Shown piece after piece: positions 42,806-53,712 of a DNA stretch of 64,000 nt. Each line of letters begins with the position of its first letter. Positions within the stretch are counted from its first letter, which is position 1. Under the pieces are notes generated by a model. It was not told the DNA's origin. It saw nothing but the letters and a program-made list of their open reading frames with translations, and ran no database searches. The position numbers and the translations under genes are program-made. The stretch is from Paraburkholderia mimosarum LMG 23256 = NBRC 106338 (GTDB lineage: Bacteria; Pseudomonadota; Gammaproteobacteria; Burkholderiales; Burkholderiaceae). Where the stretch lies: positions 1 through 64,000 of the forward strand of contig NZ_BBJJ01000007.1 in assembly GCF_000739815.1 (NCBI RefSeq), given 5' to 3'.

Positions 42806-44077
42806 ATGGCGGACAAGAAAGGTTCTAACAGCGAGAAGCTGTTGTATTGCTCGTTTTGCGGCAAGAGCCAGCATGAGGTGAAAAAGCTCATCGCTGGTCC
42901 GTCGGTATTCATCTGCGATGAATGCATCGACCTGTGCAACGAGATCATTCGCGACGAAGCTGCCGGTGCGGGCGTCGACGCGGCGCTGTCGCGCTCGGAC
43001 CTGCCGAGCCCGCAGGAGATCCGCGACATCCTCGACCAGTACGTGATCGGGCAGGAGCGCGCGAAGAAGATCCTCGCAGTGGCGGTGTACAACCACTACA
43101 AGCGTCTGAAGCATCTCGACAAGAAGGACGAAGTCGAACTCTCGAAGAGCAACATCCTGCTGATCGGGCCCACGGGCTCGGGCAAGACGCTGCTCGCGCA
43201 GACGCTCGCGCGCCTTCTGAACGTGCCGTTCGTGATCGCCGACGCCACCACGCTGACCGAAGCCGGCTACGTGGGCGAAGATGTCGAGAACATCATCCAG
43301 AAGCTGCTGCAGAACTGCAATTACGAGGTCGACAAGGCCCAGCGCGGGATCGTCTATATCGACGAGATCGACAAGATCAGCCGCAAGTCGGATAACCCGT
43401 CGATCACGCGCGACGTCTCGGGCGAAGGCGTGCAGCAGGCGCTGCTCAAGCTGATCGAAGGCACGATGGCCTCGGTCCCGCCCCAGGGCGGCCGCAAGCA
43501 TCCGAACCAGGATTTCATCCAGGTCGACACGACCAATATCCTGTTCATCTGCGGCGGCGCGTTCGACGGCCTCGAGAAGGTCATCACCGACCGCACCGAG
43601 AAGACCGGCATCGGCTTCGGCGCGAGCGTGAAGAGCAAGCAGGAGCGCGACGCGGGCGAGGTGCTGCGCGAGACGGAGCCCGAAGACCTCATCAAGTTCG
43701 GCCTGATTCCCGAACTGATCGGCCGTCTGCCGGTGGTCGCCACGCTCGGCAAGCTCGACGAAGCCGCGCTCATGAAGATTCTGGTCGAGCCGAAGAATGC
43801 GCTCGTCAAGCAGTACCACAAGCTCTTCAACATGGAACGCGTGGAGCTGGAGATCCGCCCGGGCGCGTTGCAGGCCGTCGCCCGCAAGGCGATCCGCCGC
43901 AAGACCGGTGCGCGGGGCCTGCGCTCGATCCTGGAGCAGGCGTTGCTCGACGTGATGTACGAGCTGCCGGCCATGAAAGGCGTGAGCAAGGTCATCATCG
44001 ACGACAACGTGATCGACGGCGACGGCAAGCCACTGTTGATTTACGAAGACGCTCCGAAGGTTGCTGGGTCGAACTGA
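42806..44077 (+). CDS. clpX: ATP-dependent Clp protease ATP-binding subunit ClpX
   Basis: 423-residue AAA+ unfoldase feeding ClpP. The N-terminal zinc-binding domain has Cys15, Cys18, Cys37 and Cys40 (YCSFC and FICDEC). Walker A GPTGSGKT starts at residue 121 (Lys127); Walker B is [10 protein letters not shown], with sensor and pore-loop segments downstream. The open frame extends 45 codons upstream, but GGAGG at 42790-42794 fixes the ATG at 42806. The start matches the family ([11 protein letters not shown]). Confidence 0.97.
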   Translation: MADKKGSNSEKLLYCSFCGKSQHEVKKLIAGPSVFICDECIDLCNEIIRDEAAGAGVDAALSRSDLPSPQEIRDILDQYVIGQERAKKILAVAVYNHYKRLKHLDKKDEVELSKSNILLIGPTGSGKTLLAQTLARLLNVPFVIADATTLTEAGYVGEDVENIIQKLLQNCNYEVDKAQRGIVYIDEIDKISRKSDNPSITRDVSGEGVQQALLKLIEGTMASVPPQGGRKHPNQDFIQVDTTNILFICGGAFDGLEKVITDRTEKTGIGFGASVKSKQERDAGEVLRETEPEDLIKFGLIPELIGRLPVVATLGKLDEAALMKILVEPKNALVKQYHKLFNMERVELEIRPGALQAVARKAIRRKTGARGLRSILEQALLDVMYELPAMKGVSKVIIDDNVIDGDGKPLLIYEDAPKVAGSN

Positions 44078-44110
44078 TGGTGATGATCGGCTAAAGAGTT
44101 CCGGAAAAGG

Positions 44111-44141
44111 GCCGTTCATACAGAGGGATGAACGGCTTTTT
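44111..44141 (+). terminator. Terminator after clpX
   Basis: Stem GCCGTTCAT (44111-44119) and ATGAACGGC (44128-44136), then TTTTT (44137-44141). Confidence 0.92.
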
Positions 44142-44206
44142 CGTTTGATCCCGAGGTCGATGGCGCACTATTTTGGAGTCACTGAACTTTTCCCACACGC
44201 GCGAGG

Positions 44207-44233
44207 CTTGCAATCGGTATCTCAGGCCTCAAT
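44207..44233 (+). promoter_or_regulatory. Possible heat-shock (sigma-32) promoter of lon
   Basis: CTTGCAA (44207-44213), 13 bp, CCTCAAT (44227-44233). Compared with CTTGAAA-N13-CCCCATT, it has the full spacing and most consensus positions. It lies ~36 bp before the lon ATG, a plausible start distance. lon is heat-shock controlled in many proteobacteria. Confidence 0.45.
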
Positions 44234-44268
44234 TACCGAACAATTGATTCCACTCATGGGGAAATGAA

Positions 44269-46695
<2,427 letters not shown>

Positions 46696-46737
46696 GCCGT
46701 CTATAAGCCGCGCGCAAGTGCGGCCCGTTGCCCCCAG

Positions 46738-46774
46738 GAAAGCCCGCGGCATGGTCCGCGGGCTTTCTTTGTTT
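46738..46774 (+). terminator. Terminator after lon
   Basis: Perfect 12-bp stem GAAAGCCCGCGG (46738-46749) and CCGCGGGCTTTC (46756-46767), loop CATGGT, then TTTGTTT. Confidence 0.92.
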
Positions 46775-46881
46775 GGGCGACGACGTTCGTGACATTGTCA
46801 TGTCGAGCCGTGCTTTATCCGGCGCTTCCCACTTGTTGGAATGATCCCTCGAAGCGCGCGTCACATCAGGCTCAATCCCGC

Positions 46882-46910
46882 TTGACACCGCACTTTCGGC
46901 CCCGTTAAAT
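46882..46910 (+). promoter_or_regulatory. Sigma-70 promoter of hupB
   Basis: TTGACA (46882-46887), 17 bp, TTAAAT (46905-46910). The -35 box is a perfect consensus and spacing is optimal. It lies 86 bp before the hupB start, in a region otherwise free of genes (46696-46995). Confidence 0.75.
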
Positions 46911-46995
46911 GTCCTCGCCCCGCTCTGCGGGGGCTGTCCATCCAACAAGTTGATGTTCTTCTCAAGTTTGCCCAAACACATTCTCGGGGGCTGGA

Positions 46996-47268
46996 ATGAA
47001 TAAAACGGAACTGATCGACCACATCGCGCAACAAGCCGACATCTCGAAAGCGGCTGCGGGACGCGCACTCGACGCCGTCATCGGCGGCGTCAAAGGGACG
47101 CTCAAGAAGGGCGGGTCGGTGACGCTGGTCGGCTTCGGCACGTTTGCCGTCGGCAAGCGTACGGCGCGCACGGGCCGCAATCCGCGCACCGGCGACGCGA
47201 TCAAGATCAAGGCAGCCAAGGTGCCCAAATTTAGGCCTGGCAAAGCGCTCAAGGATGCGCTAAACTAG
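46996..47268 (+). CDS. hupB: DNA-binding protein HU-beta
   Basis: 90-residue nucleoid protein of the HU/IHF family that bends and packages DNA. It has the DNA-binding arm TGRNPRTGD (residues ~60-68) and the helical dimer body; [16 protein letters not shown] is the conserved beta region. The start [11 protein letters not shown] is typical HU. Ribosome site GGGGCTGGA. It follows lon behind a consensus promoter, and the tRNA pair follows within 100 bp. Confidence 0.97.
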   Translation: MNKTELIDHIAQQADISKAAAGRALDAVIGGVKGTLKKGGSVTLVGFGTFAVGKRTARTGRNPRTGDAIKIKAAKVPKFRPGKALKDALN

Positions 47269-47363
47269 CGGGCTCGCTACCTGATGAGGTAGCGCAGCAG
47301 AAGTCGCAGTGCAGGGAAAGCACAGAACAGCGCGCAGAAAAGCGCGCAGGCAAGCATGAAGCT

Positions 47364-47439
47364 GGGTGCTTAGCTCAGTTGGTAGAGCGGCGCCCTTACA
47401 AGGCGTAGGTCGGGAGTTCGAGCCTCTCAGCACCCACCA
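47364..47439 (+). tRNA. tRNA-Val (anticodon TAC)
   Basis: 76 nt including encoded CCA. Acceptor GGGTGCT pairs with AGCACCC; the anticodon loop CTTACAA gives TAC at 47397-47399. D arm AGCTCAGTTGGTAGAGC and T-loop GTTCGAG are normal. Lies 95 bp after hupB. Confidence 0.96.
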
Positions 47440-47474
47440 CAGCTTCAGTCCCGGCACTTCGCGCAGCACCGCAC

Positions 47475-47551
47475 GGAGCGGTAGTTCAGTTGGTTAGAAT
47501 ACCGGCCTGTCACGCCGGGGGTCGCGGGTTCGAGTCCCGTCCGCTCCGCCA
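47475..47551 (+). tRNA. tRNA-Asp (anticodon GTC)
   Basis: 77 nt including encoded CCA. Acceptor GGAGCGG pairs with CCGCTCC, discriminator G. Anticodon loop CTGTCAC gives GTC. It lies 35 bp after tRNA-Val and likely shares its transcript. Confidence 0.96.
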
Positions 47552-47567
47552 AGGATATCTCGACAAG

Positions 47568-47593
47568 AAGGCGAACTCCGGTTCGCCTTTTTT
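47568..47593 (+). terminator. Terminator after tRNA-Asp
   Basis: Stem GGCGAAC (47570-47576) and GTTCGCC (47581-47587), loop TCCG, then six Ts (47588-47593). Confidence 0.92.
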
Positions 47594-47654
47594 GTTGGCC
47601 GCTGTTGTAATATCGGGCGTTCCATTTTTTGGCGCCCTCAACGTCTGGTCACGC

Positions 47655-49598
47655 ATGCTCGACTTTTTCCGCAATCACAAACGCCTGATGATGTTCATGC
47701 TGCTCCTGGTCGTCCTGCCAGGTCTGGGCTTCGTCGGTATTCAAGGTTTCCGCGGCTTCTTCGACGAAAGCGCGAACGTCGCGAGCGTCAACGGACACAA
47801 GATCACGCGTGCAGAATACGACAACGCCGCGCGCCAGCAACTCGACCAGGCCCGCCAGATCATGGGCGCGCGGTTCGATGCCAGCATGTTCGACACCCCT
47901 GAACACCGCAAGGACATCCTCGACGGATTGATCCAGCAGCGCGTGCTCGTCGACGAAACGCAGCGCCTGCATCTCACCGCCTCGGACGACGCCGTGCGCC
48001 GCGCGCTGCTCTCCGACCCGGTGATCTCGTCGCTCAAGAAACCCGACGGCTCGATCAATCTCGACCAGTACAAGCAGCTGCTCGCCATGCAGGGCATGAC
48101 GCCGGAGCAGTACGACGAGCGCGTGCGCTATAGCCTCGCCATGCAGCAACTGCCCGCGTCGATCATCCGCAGCGCGTTCACGCCCAAGGCGCTCGCGCAG
48201 CAGTTGACGGGGCTTTCGGAGCAGCAGCGCGAGGTGCAAGGCCTCGCGTTCCACGCAAGCGACTACGCGGCCAGGGTCCAGCCGACCGACGCGCAACTGC
48301 AGGCATACTACGACGCGAACAAGAACGCCTTCGCTACGCCGGCTACGGCGCAGATTCAGTATCTCGTGCTCTCGGCGGCGACGGTGGCCGCCAACGTGCA
48401 GCCGGGCGAAGCCGATCTCAAGAAGTACTACGAAGACAACATCGCGCACTATCGCACGCAGGAAGAAGTGCGCGCGAGCCACATCCTGATCACGGCGCCG
48501 AAGGACGCGAGCGCCGACGTGCGCAATGCGGCGAAGCAGAAGGCCGAGACGATTCTCGCCGAAGTGAAGGCGCATCCGGATCAGTTCGCGCAGATCGCGC
48601 AGAAGGAATCGCAGGATCCGGGCTCGGCCTCGAAGGGCGGCGACCTCGGCTACTTCGGCCCGGGCATGATCGCCGGCGGCCAGGCCTTCGACGACGCGGT
48701 CTTCAAGCTCAAGAAGGACGAGATCAGCGGTGTGGTTCAGTCGGACTTCGGCTATCACATCGTCAAGGTCACGGATCTGAAGCCGGCGACCACGAAGCCG
48801 TTCGACGAAGTGAAGGCGCAGATCGCCAACGAAGTGAAGGCGCAGCAGGCTGCGAAGCTGCTTGCCGACGCGAGCGACGGCTTCACGTCGACGGTCTACG
48901 AACAGGCCAAGACCCTCCAGCCGGCCGCCGACAAGTACAAGCTGACGATCCAGACGGCGACGGTCACGCCGAAACCGAATCCCGCGCTGCCGCCGGACAG
49001 CCCGCTGAACAACCAGAAGTTCCTCGACGCGGTGTTCGCGAGCGACTCGGTGAATCAGCACAACAACACCCAGGCGATCGACGTCGGCAACAACACGCTG
49101 ATCTCCGCGCGCGTGACGAACTACCAGGCGGCCACCGTGCCCGCGTTCGCCGCGGTCAAGGATGCCGTGCGCCAGAAGGTGGTCGCGCAGCAGGCGGCAG
49201 AGATGGCGCGCAAAGACGGCGAGGCGAAGCTCGCGGATCTCCAGAAGTCGAAGTCGACCGCTGGCTTTTCGTCGGCGCTCAAGGTCTCGCGCAACGAAGC
49301 CCAGGGGCTGCCGCCCGGCGCACTTTCGGCGGTGTTCAAGGCTGATGCGCAGAAGCTGCCCGCCTATGTCGGCGTGGATCTCGGCAACGATGGCTATGCG
49401 ATCTACCGCGTGAACAGCGTGATCAACGGCCAGGCTGCAGACGGCCCGCGTCTCGCCGCTGCGCAACAGCAGCTTGCGCAGGTGAGCGGCCAGTCGGAGG
49501 TTCAAGCCTACCTCGATGCGTTGCGCGAGCGCTCCAAGGTCAAGTTCTACGGCTCGCTCAATTCGTCGTCTGAGCCCTCAAGCGACGGCGGCCAGTAA
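47655..49598 (+). CDS. ppiD: Membrane-anchored periplasmic chaperone / parvulin PpiD
   Basis: 647-residue PpiD-type protein. A single N-terminal membrane segment (residues ~12-34) anchors a large periplasmic part with SurA-N-like chaperone helices (~35-230, SVNGHKITRAEYDNA), the parvulin domain (~275-375: EEVRASHILITAPKDAS, KGGDLGYFGPGMI, FGYHIVKV) and a C-terminal chaperone part. It works at the SecYEG exit on emerging outer-membrane and periplasmic proteins. The frame extends upstream through the tRNA, but MLDFFRNHKRL at 47655 is the family start. A terminator follows. Confidence 0.93.
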   Translation: MLDFFRNHKRLMMFMLLLVVLPGLGFVGIQGFRGFFDESANVASVNGHKITRAEYDNAARQQLDQARQIMGARFDASMFDTPEHRKDILDGLIQQRVLVDETQRLHLTASDDAVRRALLSDPVISSLKKPDGSINLDQYKQLLAMQGMTPEQYDERVRYSLAMQQLPASIIRSAFTPKALAQQLTGLSEQQREVQGLAFHASDYAARVQPTDAQLQAYYDANKNAFATPATAQIQYLVLSAATVAANVQPGEADLKKYYEDNIAHYRTQEEVRASHILITAPKDASADVRNAAKQKAETILAEVKAHPDQFAQIAQKESQDPGSASKGGDLGYFGPGMIAGGQAFDDAVFKLKKDEISGVVQSDFGYHIVKVTDLKPATTKPFDEVKAQIANEVKAQQAAKLLADASDGFTSTVYEQAKTLQPAADKYKLTIQTATVTPKPNPALPPDSPLNNQKFLDAVFASDSVNQHNNTQAIDVGNNTLISARVTNYQAATVPAFAAVKDAVRQKVVAQQAAEMARKDGEAKLADLQKSKSTAGFSSALKVSRNEAQGLPPGALSAVFKADAQKLPAYVGVDLGNDGYAIYRVNSVINGQAADGPRLAAAQQQLAQVSGQSEVQAYLDALRERSKVKFYGSLNSSSEPSSDGGQ

Positions 49599-49636
49599 GC
49601 ACGAGGCTGCAATCCGGCGGCGCCTCGCGCCAGTAC

Positions 49637-49666
49637 AAAAAGCCCCGCGAAAATCGCGGGGCTTTT
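49637..49666. terminator. Bidirectional terminator between ppiD and lipoprotein gene
   Basis: Stem AAAAGCCCCGCG (49638-49649) and CGCGGGGCTTTT (49655-49666), loop AAAAT. Flanking A- and T-runs let it work on both strands, serving ppiD and the convergent gene. Confidence 0.92.
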
Positions 49667-49684
49667 GCGTTCCAAGGCGCGCAA

Positions 49685-50032
49685 TCAGAGGCAGGCACTG
49701 ATGTCGCCGGTGGCGTCGCCGCCCGCGCCGCCCCCGGAGCGGAAGCCGACCCACGTCTTCGCGCTGGCGCTCCACGCCGGGCGCACCGTTGCCGCTGCAC
49801 CGTTAGGCGGCTGTTGACCAGGCACGTAGACGTCGACAGCCTGGCCGTTGGCGAGCACGGACTGCGAGACGACCTGCTGCTGTGATTTATCGGCCCACTT
49901 CTGCGCGATGCATTGTGCGACGGCCGCAGGGGGTTGCTGGCTGGTGCCGACGGACTGCGCTCCACTCGGCATTGGCTGATTGGCACAGGCGGCAAGGGCC
50001 GCCGTTGCGACAATAAGAGGTAAATATTTCAC
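49685..50032 (-). CDS. Small predicted lipoprotein
   Basis: 115-residue protein. The start MKYLPLIVATAALAAC carries a lipoprotein signal with the lipobox LAAC, so Cys16 becomes lipidated. The mature part has AQCIAQKWADKSQQQV, a Gln-rich middle, and a Gly-rich C-terminus with a final Cys (GDISACL), which could pair with the Cys in AQCIAQ. It starts with GTG; GGAGGGA upstream is a strong ribosome site, supporting this start. No family recognised. Convergent with ppiD. Confidence 0.75.
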   Translation of the reverse strand: MKYLPLIVATAALAACANQPMPSGAQSVGTSQQPPAAVAQCIAQKWADKSQQQVVSQSVLANGQAVDVYVPGQQPPNGAAATVRPAWSASAKTWVGFRSGGGAGGDATGDISACL

Positions 50033-50232
50033 GCTTTATCCCTCCAGTCGGGTCGATCGGATTCAGACGGTGCGGCCGGGCGGCTCGCTCGTCCGATGAG
50101 ACGTGGCCAGGCGCATGGCGCCGTTGAACGCGCCAACGCTGCTCGGGGCTCGAGCGGCTGGACACTCCAGCGGTCGCGCCGGAGGAAGGCGTCCGGGGTA
50201 GACGCCAGCAAATTCTTTTGCCCGCTTGCCGC

Positions 50233-51003
50233 TCAGTGCCGCGCGCCGCTGGCGAGCAGCGGCGCGAGCGTCGGCCACACGTTGTCGAGCAGCAAGGGCT
50301 GTGCCTGCCGGGTAGGGTGGATCTGATCGGACTGGAAGAGTTCGGGTTTGTCGGCGAAGCCGGCGAGCAGGAACGGGACGAGGGGCACGTTCAGTTCCTT
50401 CGCAAGTTTCTCATAGACGGCGTGGAAGTCGCGGGTGTAGTCGGGGCCATAGTTGGGCGGTACGTACATGCCCACCAGCACCGGCTTCGCGTGGCCCTCG
50501 CGGATCTGCGCGATGATGGCGCGCAGATTGCTCGCGGTCGTGGCGAGCGGCACGCCACGCAGCGCGTCGTTCGCGCCGAGCTCGACGATGACGATGGCCG
50601 GCTTCAGGCGCTGCATGACGAGGGGCAGGCGCGTGAGGCCGCCACTGGTCGTGTCTCCGCTGATGCTCGCATTCGCGACGCTATAATCGATCCGCTCGCT
50701 CGCGAGCCGCTGGCGCAGCAGGGCAACCCAGCCCGTGTCGCGCGGCAGGCCGTATTCGGCGGAAAGGCTGTCGCCGAGCACGACGATGGTCGGCTTCGCC
50801 ATGGCGGCGGGGTTCGTCGCCGCGTTGGCCGCGGGGATGGGCGTCGCGGCGAGTGCCGTGCCGATCGTGCTCGACGCCGCGCCGAACAGGGCAGCAGTCA
50901 AGATGGCGATGGAGACGAACGCGCTGAAACGGGACGAGGCGCGGGAAAGGACGGTGCGCCGCGCGGCGCGCTTCTGGTTCACGGCTAACCTGTGCGTCAT
51001 CAT
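50233..51003 (-). CDS. tesA: Arylesterase / acyl-CoA thioesterase I-like (TesA)
   Basis: 256-residue SGNH-family hydrolase. The signal-like N-terminus spans residues ~1-50 (ASSRFSAFVSIAILTAALFG, cleavage near ALA). The catalytic blocks follow: VVLGDSLSAEYGL (nucleophile Ser), SGDTTSGGLTRL, ELGANDALRG (oxyanion Asn) and SDQIHPTRQAQ (Asp-His pair). In E. coli TesA acts in the periplasm as thioesterase, lysophospholipase and protease I. Met codons at 51003 and 51000 are adjacent; either could be the start. It diverges from the ybbA homologue with only 6 bp between start codons. Confidence 0.88.
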   Translation of the reverse strand: MMTHRLAVNQKRAARRTVLSRASSRFSAFVSIAILTAALFGAASSTIGTALAATPIPAANAATNPAAMAKPTIVVLGDSLSAEYGLPRDTGWVALLRQRLASERIDYSVANASISGDTTSGGLTRLPLVMQRLKPAIVIVELGANDALRGVPLATTASNLRAIIAQIREGHAKPVLVGMYVPPNYGPDYTRDFHAVYEKLAKELNVPLVPFLLAGFADKPELFQSDQIHPTRQAQPLLLDNVWPTLAPLLASGARH

Positions 51004-51009
51004 GTGCGA

Positions 51010-51759
51010 ATGAATAGCGATCCAGTCATCGAAGTACGGGGTTTGTGCAAGCGCGTCACCGACGCCACGGGCGAACTGACGATCCTGGACGGCATCGACC
51101 TCACGGTGCACGCGGGCGGCAGCGTGGCGATCGTCGGTGCCTCCGGGTCCGGCAAGTCGACGCTGCTCGGCCTGCTGGCCGGCCTCGACAGCGCAAGCGC
51201 GGGCTCCGTGCGCCTGCTGGGCCACGAACTCACCGGCATGGCCGAGGACCAGCGCGCGGCGCTGCGCAACGGTTCAGTGGGCTTCGTGTTCCAGTCGTTC
51301 CAGCTGATGCCGCATCTCACCGCTTTGGAGAACGTCGCGCTGCCGCTCGAACTGCAGGGCGGGATGTCGACACGCGACGCTTTCGCCCGCGCGCGCGCAT
51401 TGCTCGAGCGCGTGGGCCTTGCCGAGCGCACGAAACACTACCCGAAGCTGCTTTCGGGCGGTGAGCAGCAGCGCGTGGCGCTTGCCCGGGCGTTCGTGAC
51501 GCGCCCGGCCGTGCTGTTCGCCGACGAGCCCACCGGCAGCCTCGACGCCGCCACGGGCCGCGCCGTCATCGACCTGATGTTCGAGCTCAATCGCGCCAAC
51601 GGGGCGACGCTCGTGCTCGTCACACACGATATCGATCTGGCGCAGCGTTGCGACACCATCGTCACGATCGAGGCTGGCCACCGGGTCGCCAACGCGTCGC
51701 ATGGCGTTAGCGCTCCACACAACACGAGCGACCCGAGCAACGTCGAAGCGGGGCGCTAG
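51010..51759 (+). CDS. ybbA: ABC transporter ATP-binding protein, YbbA/LolD type
   Basis: 249-residue ABC ATPase. Walker [10 protein letters not shown] is near residue 42-50, the Q-loop at [17 protein letters not shown], the signature LSGGEQQR and Walker [18 protein letters not shown]. It most resembles the LolD/YbbA/MacB ATPase group. As in E. coli, the gene is divergent from tesA, but the YbbP-type permease partner is absent: pgi follows on the other strand. It may serve a permease encoded elsewhere. Confidence 0.88.
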   Translation: MNSDPVIEVRGLCKRVTDATGELTILDGIDLTVHAGGSVAIVGASGSGKSTLLGLLAGLDSASAGSVRLLGHELTGMAEDQRAALRNGSVGFVFQSFQLMPHLTALENVALPLELQGGMSTRDAFARARALLERVGLAERTKHYPKLLSGGEQQRVALARAFVTRPAVLFADEPTGSLDAATGRAVIDLMFELNRANGATLVLVTHDIDLAQRCDTIVTIEAGHRVANASHGVSAPHNTSDPSNVEAGR

Positions 51760-51828
51760 CGCCCGAACAACCGGCAGCCAGCCAGCGAGCGGCGTACGCA
51801 GCGCGTGCGCACGCCGCATCAGCGCGCT

Positions 51829-53448
51829 TTAACGCTTGAGCGCCGCGCGGGCGCGCGCGATCAGCGCGGCCGTCGACGAATCGTGCGCCTTCAGGTCGGC
51901 GCCCGGCGCGGTGAGGTCGGCCTCGACCACCTTGCCGAGGATCTTGCCGAGTTCCACGCCCCACTGGTCGAACGGATTGATGTCCCACACGGAAGCCTGC
52001 ACGAGCACCTTGTGCTCGTAGAGCGCGATGATCGCGCCGAGCGAGCGGGCCGTGAGGGCGTCGACGAGCAGCGTGGTGGTCGGGCGGTTGCCGGGGAACA
52101 TGATGTGCGGCACGAGTTCGGGCTTGTCCGGGCCCGCGATCTTGCGCGCCTCTTCCTCGGTGCGGCCGAGCATCAGCGCCTCGCTCTGCGCGAAGCAGTT
52201 CGCTAGCAGCTTCGGGTGATGATCGGCCAGCGGATGCTCCGGTGTGAGCACGGCGACGAAATCGATCGGCACGATCGTCGGCCCCTGGTGGAGCATCTGG
52301 AAGAACGCGTGCTGGCCGTTCGTGCCGGGCTCGCCCCAGGTGACCGCTGACGTTGCGTAGTCGACGAACCTGCCGTCGAGCCGCGCCGACTTGCCGTTGC
52401 TCTCCATCTCGAGCTGCTGGAGGTACGAGGGCAGGTAGTGCAGCGCTTCGGAGTACGGGGCCACGAGATAGCTCTGCGAGCCGAAGAAGTTGCGATACCA
52501 GATGCCGATCATGCCGAGCAGCACGGGCAGGTTCTTCTCGAGCGGCGCGTCCCGGAAGTGCTTGTCCATGTCGTGCGCGCCGGCAAGCAGTTCGTCGAAC
52601 TGCTGCGGCCCGATGGCGATCATGATCGACAGGCCCACGGCCGACCACAGCGAATAGCGGCCGCCCACCCAGTCCCACATCTCGAACACGTTCTCCTTCG
52701 CGATGCCGAACTTCACGACCTCGGCGGGATTGGCCGAGACGCCCACGAAGTGTTTCGCGAGCTCGCTTTGCGGGCAGCCGTGCTTCACGAACCAGTCGCG
52801 CATCGACAGTGCGTTGGTCATGGTTTCGAGCGTCGTGAACGTCTTCGAAACGATGATCGCCAGCGTCTCTTCAGGGTCGATGTCTTCAATCGTGCGCCAC
52901 AAGTCCGCGCCATCGACGTTCGAGACGAAGTGCGAGGTGATCTCGGGCAGTTCGAGATGCTTGAGCGCGTGCACGACCATTTTCGGCCCGAGGTCCGAGC
53001 CGCCGATGCCGATATTCACGACGTGGCGAATGCGTTTGCCCGTGTAGCCGGTCCACGCGCCGCTGCGCACGGCGTCGGCGAACTTCGCCATCTTCGCGCG
53101 CTCGGCCAGGATCTGCGCGTGGAACGGCGCGTCGGCTTCGGTGGCGCGCAGGGCGGTGTGCAGCGCCGCGCGGCCCTCGGTCGGGTTGACGACTTCGCCC
53201 TTGAACATGGCGTCGCGGCGCGCTTCGACGCCGGCTTCGCGAGCGAGCTGCACGAGCAGCTTGAGCGTGGCGTCGGTGATGCGATTTTTTGAGAAGTCGG
53301 CGGCGAGACCGGCGCCGGCGAACGTGAAGCGTTCGGCACGAGTGGGCGCGGGGTCGTTGGCGGGAGCGAACCAGTCGCGGAGCTTTTCGTCGCGGATCTG
53401 TTCGTAATGCGTCTGTAGCGCGGACCAGGCGGGGAGCGGATTCGTCAT
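51829..53448 (-). CDS. pgi: Glucose-6-phosphate isomerase
   Basis: 539-residue cytoplasmic glycolytic/gluconeogenic isomerase of glucose 6-phosphate and fructose 6-phosphate. The sugar-phosphate signatures [15 protein letters not shown] and [13 protein letters not shown] are present, as is [14 protein letters not shown], with the late signature block [16 protein letters not shown] near residue 500. The length is normal for bacterial PGI. The bulk of the C-terminal third is well conserved. It converges with the ybbA homologue and is upstream of nothing on its own strand until nnrDE (264 bp away). Confidence 0.96.
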   Translation of the reverse strand: MTNPLPAWSALQTHYEQIRDEKLRDWFAPANDPAPTRAERFTFAGAGLAADFSKNRITDATLKLLVQLAREAGVEARRDAMFKGEVVNPTEGRAALHTALRATEADAPFHAQILAERAKMAKFADAVRSGAWTGYTGKRIRHVVNIGIGGSDLGPKMVVHALKHLELPEITSHFVSNVDGADLWRTIEDIDPEETLAIIVSKTFTTLETMTNALSMRDWFVKHGCPQSELAKHFVGVSANPAEVVKFGIAKENVFEMWDWVGGRYSLWSAVGLSIMIAIGPQQFDELLAGAHDMDKHFRDAPLEKNLPVLLGMIGIWYRNFFGSQSYLVAPYSEALHYLPSYLQQLEMESNGKSARLDGRFVDYATSAVTWGEPGTNGQHAFFQMLHQGPTIVPIDFVAVLTPEHPLADHHPKLLANCFAQSEALMLGRTEEEARKIAGPDKPELVPHIMFPGNRPTTTLLVDALTARSLGAIIALYEHKVLVQASVWDINPFDQWGVELGKILGKVVEADLTAPGADLKAHDSSTAALIARARAALKR

Positions 53449-53670
53449 GTTCGTCCAGCAGAGGGATCACGAATGGAGGGCGGCAGATGCGGTTCGCCGG
53501 TTTGGCCGAACGCGCGCTTCGCGCGCCGCGGGGAAGCACGGGCAACCTCGGATGAGAGATGGCGTGCGGAGGATCAGTATAGCGGCCTCGCGCGACACTG
53601 CGCAGCGTCGTGGCGCCTGGCAAGAGGCGGCGCATGCGCGAGGCCGCTCGATCGTGGCTGGCAAGCAAAC

Positions 53671-53702
53671 GGCGTGCCGCACGAACGGGCGTGCGGCACG
53701 CC
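53671..53702 (-). terminator. Hairpin after nnrDE
   Basis: Perfect 13-bp stem GGCGTGCCGCACG (53671-53683) and CGTGCGGCACGCC (53690-53702), loop AACGGG. On the minus strand it is followed by GTTTGCTTGCC, a weak U-rich tail, so an intrinsic terminator is plausible. It starts 11 bp beyond the nnrDE stop, in the 264-bp gap to pgi. Confidence 0.65.
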
Positions 53703-53712
53703 GCGCCGCGCA

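Noticed and set aside
51760..51828. GCGGCGT/ACGCCGC repeat as a terminator between ybbA and pgi
   Set aside because: The loop is long and self-complementary in several ways, and no U-run follows on either strand.
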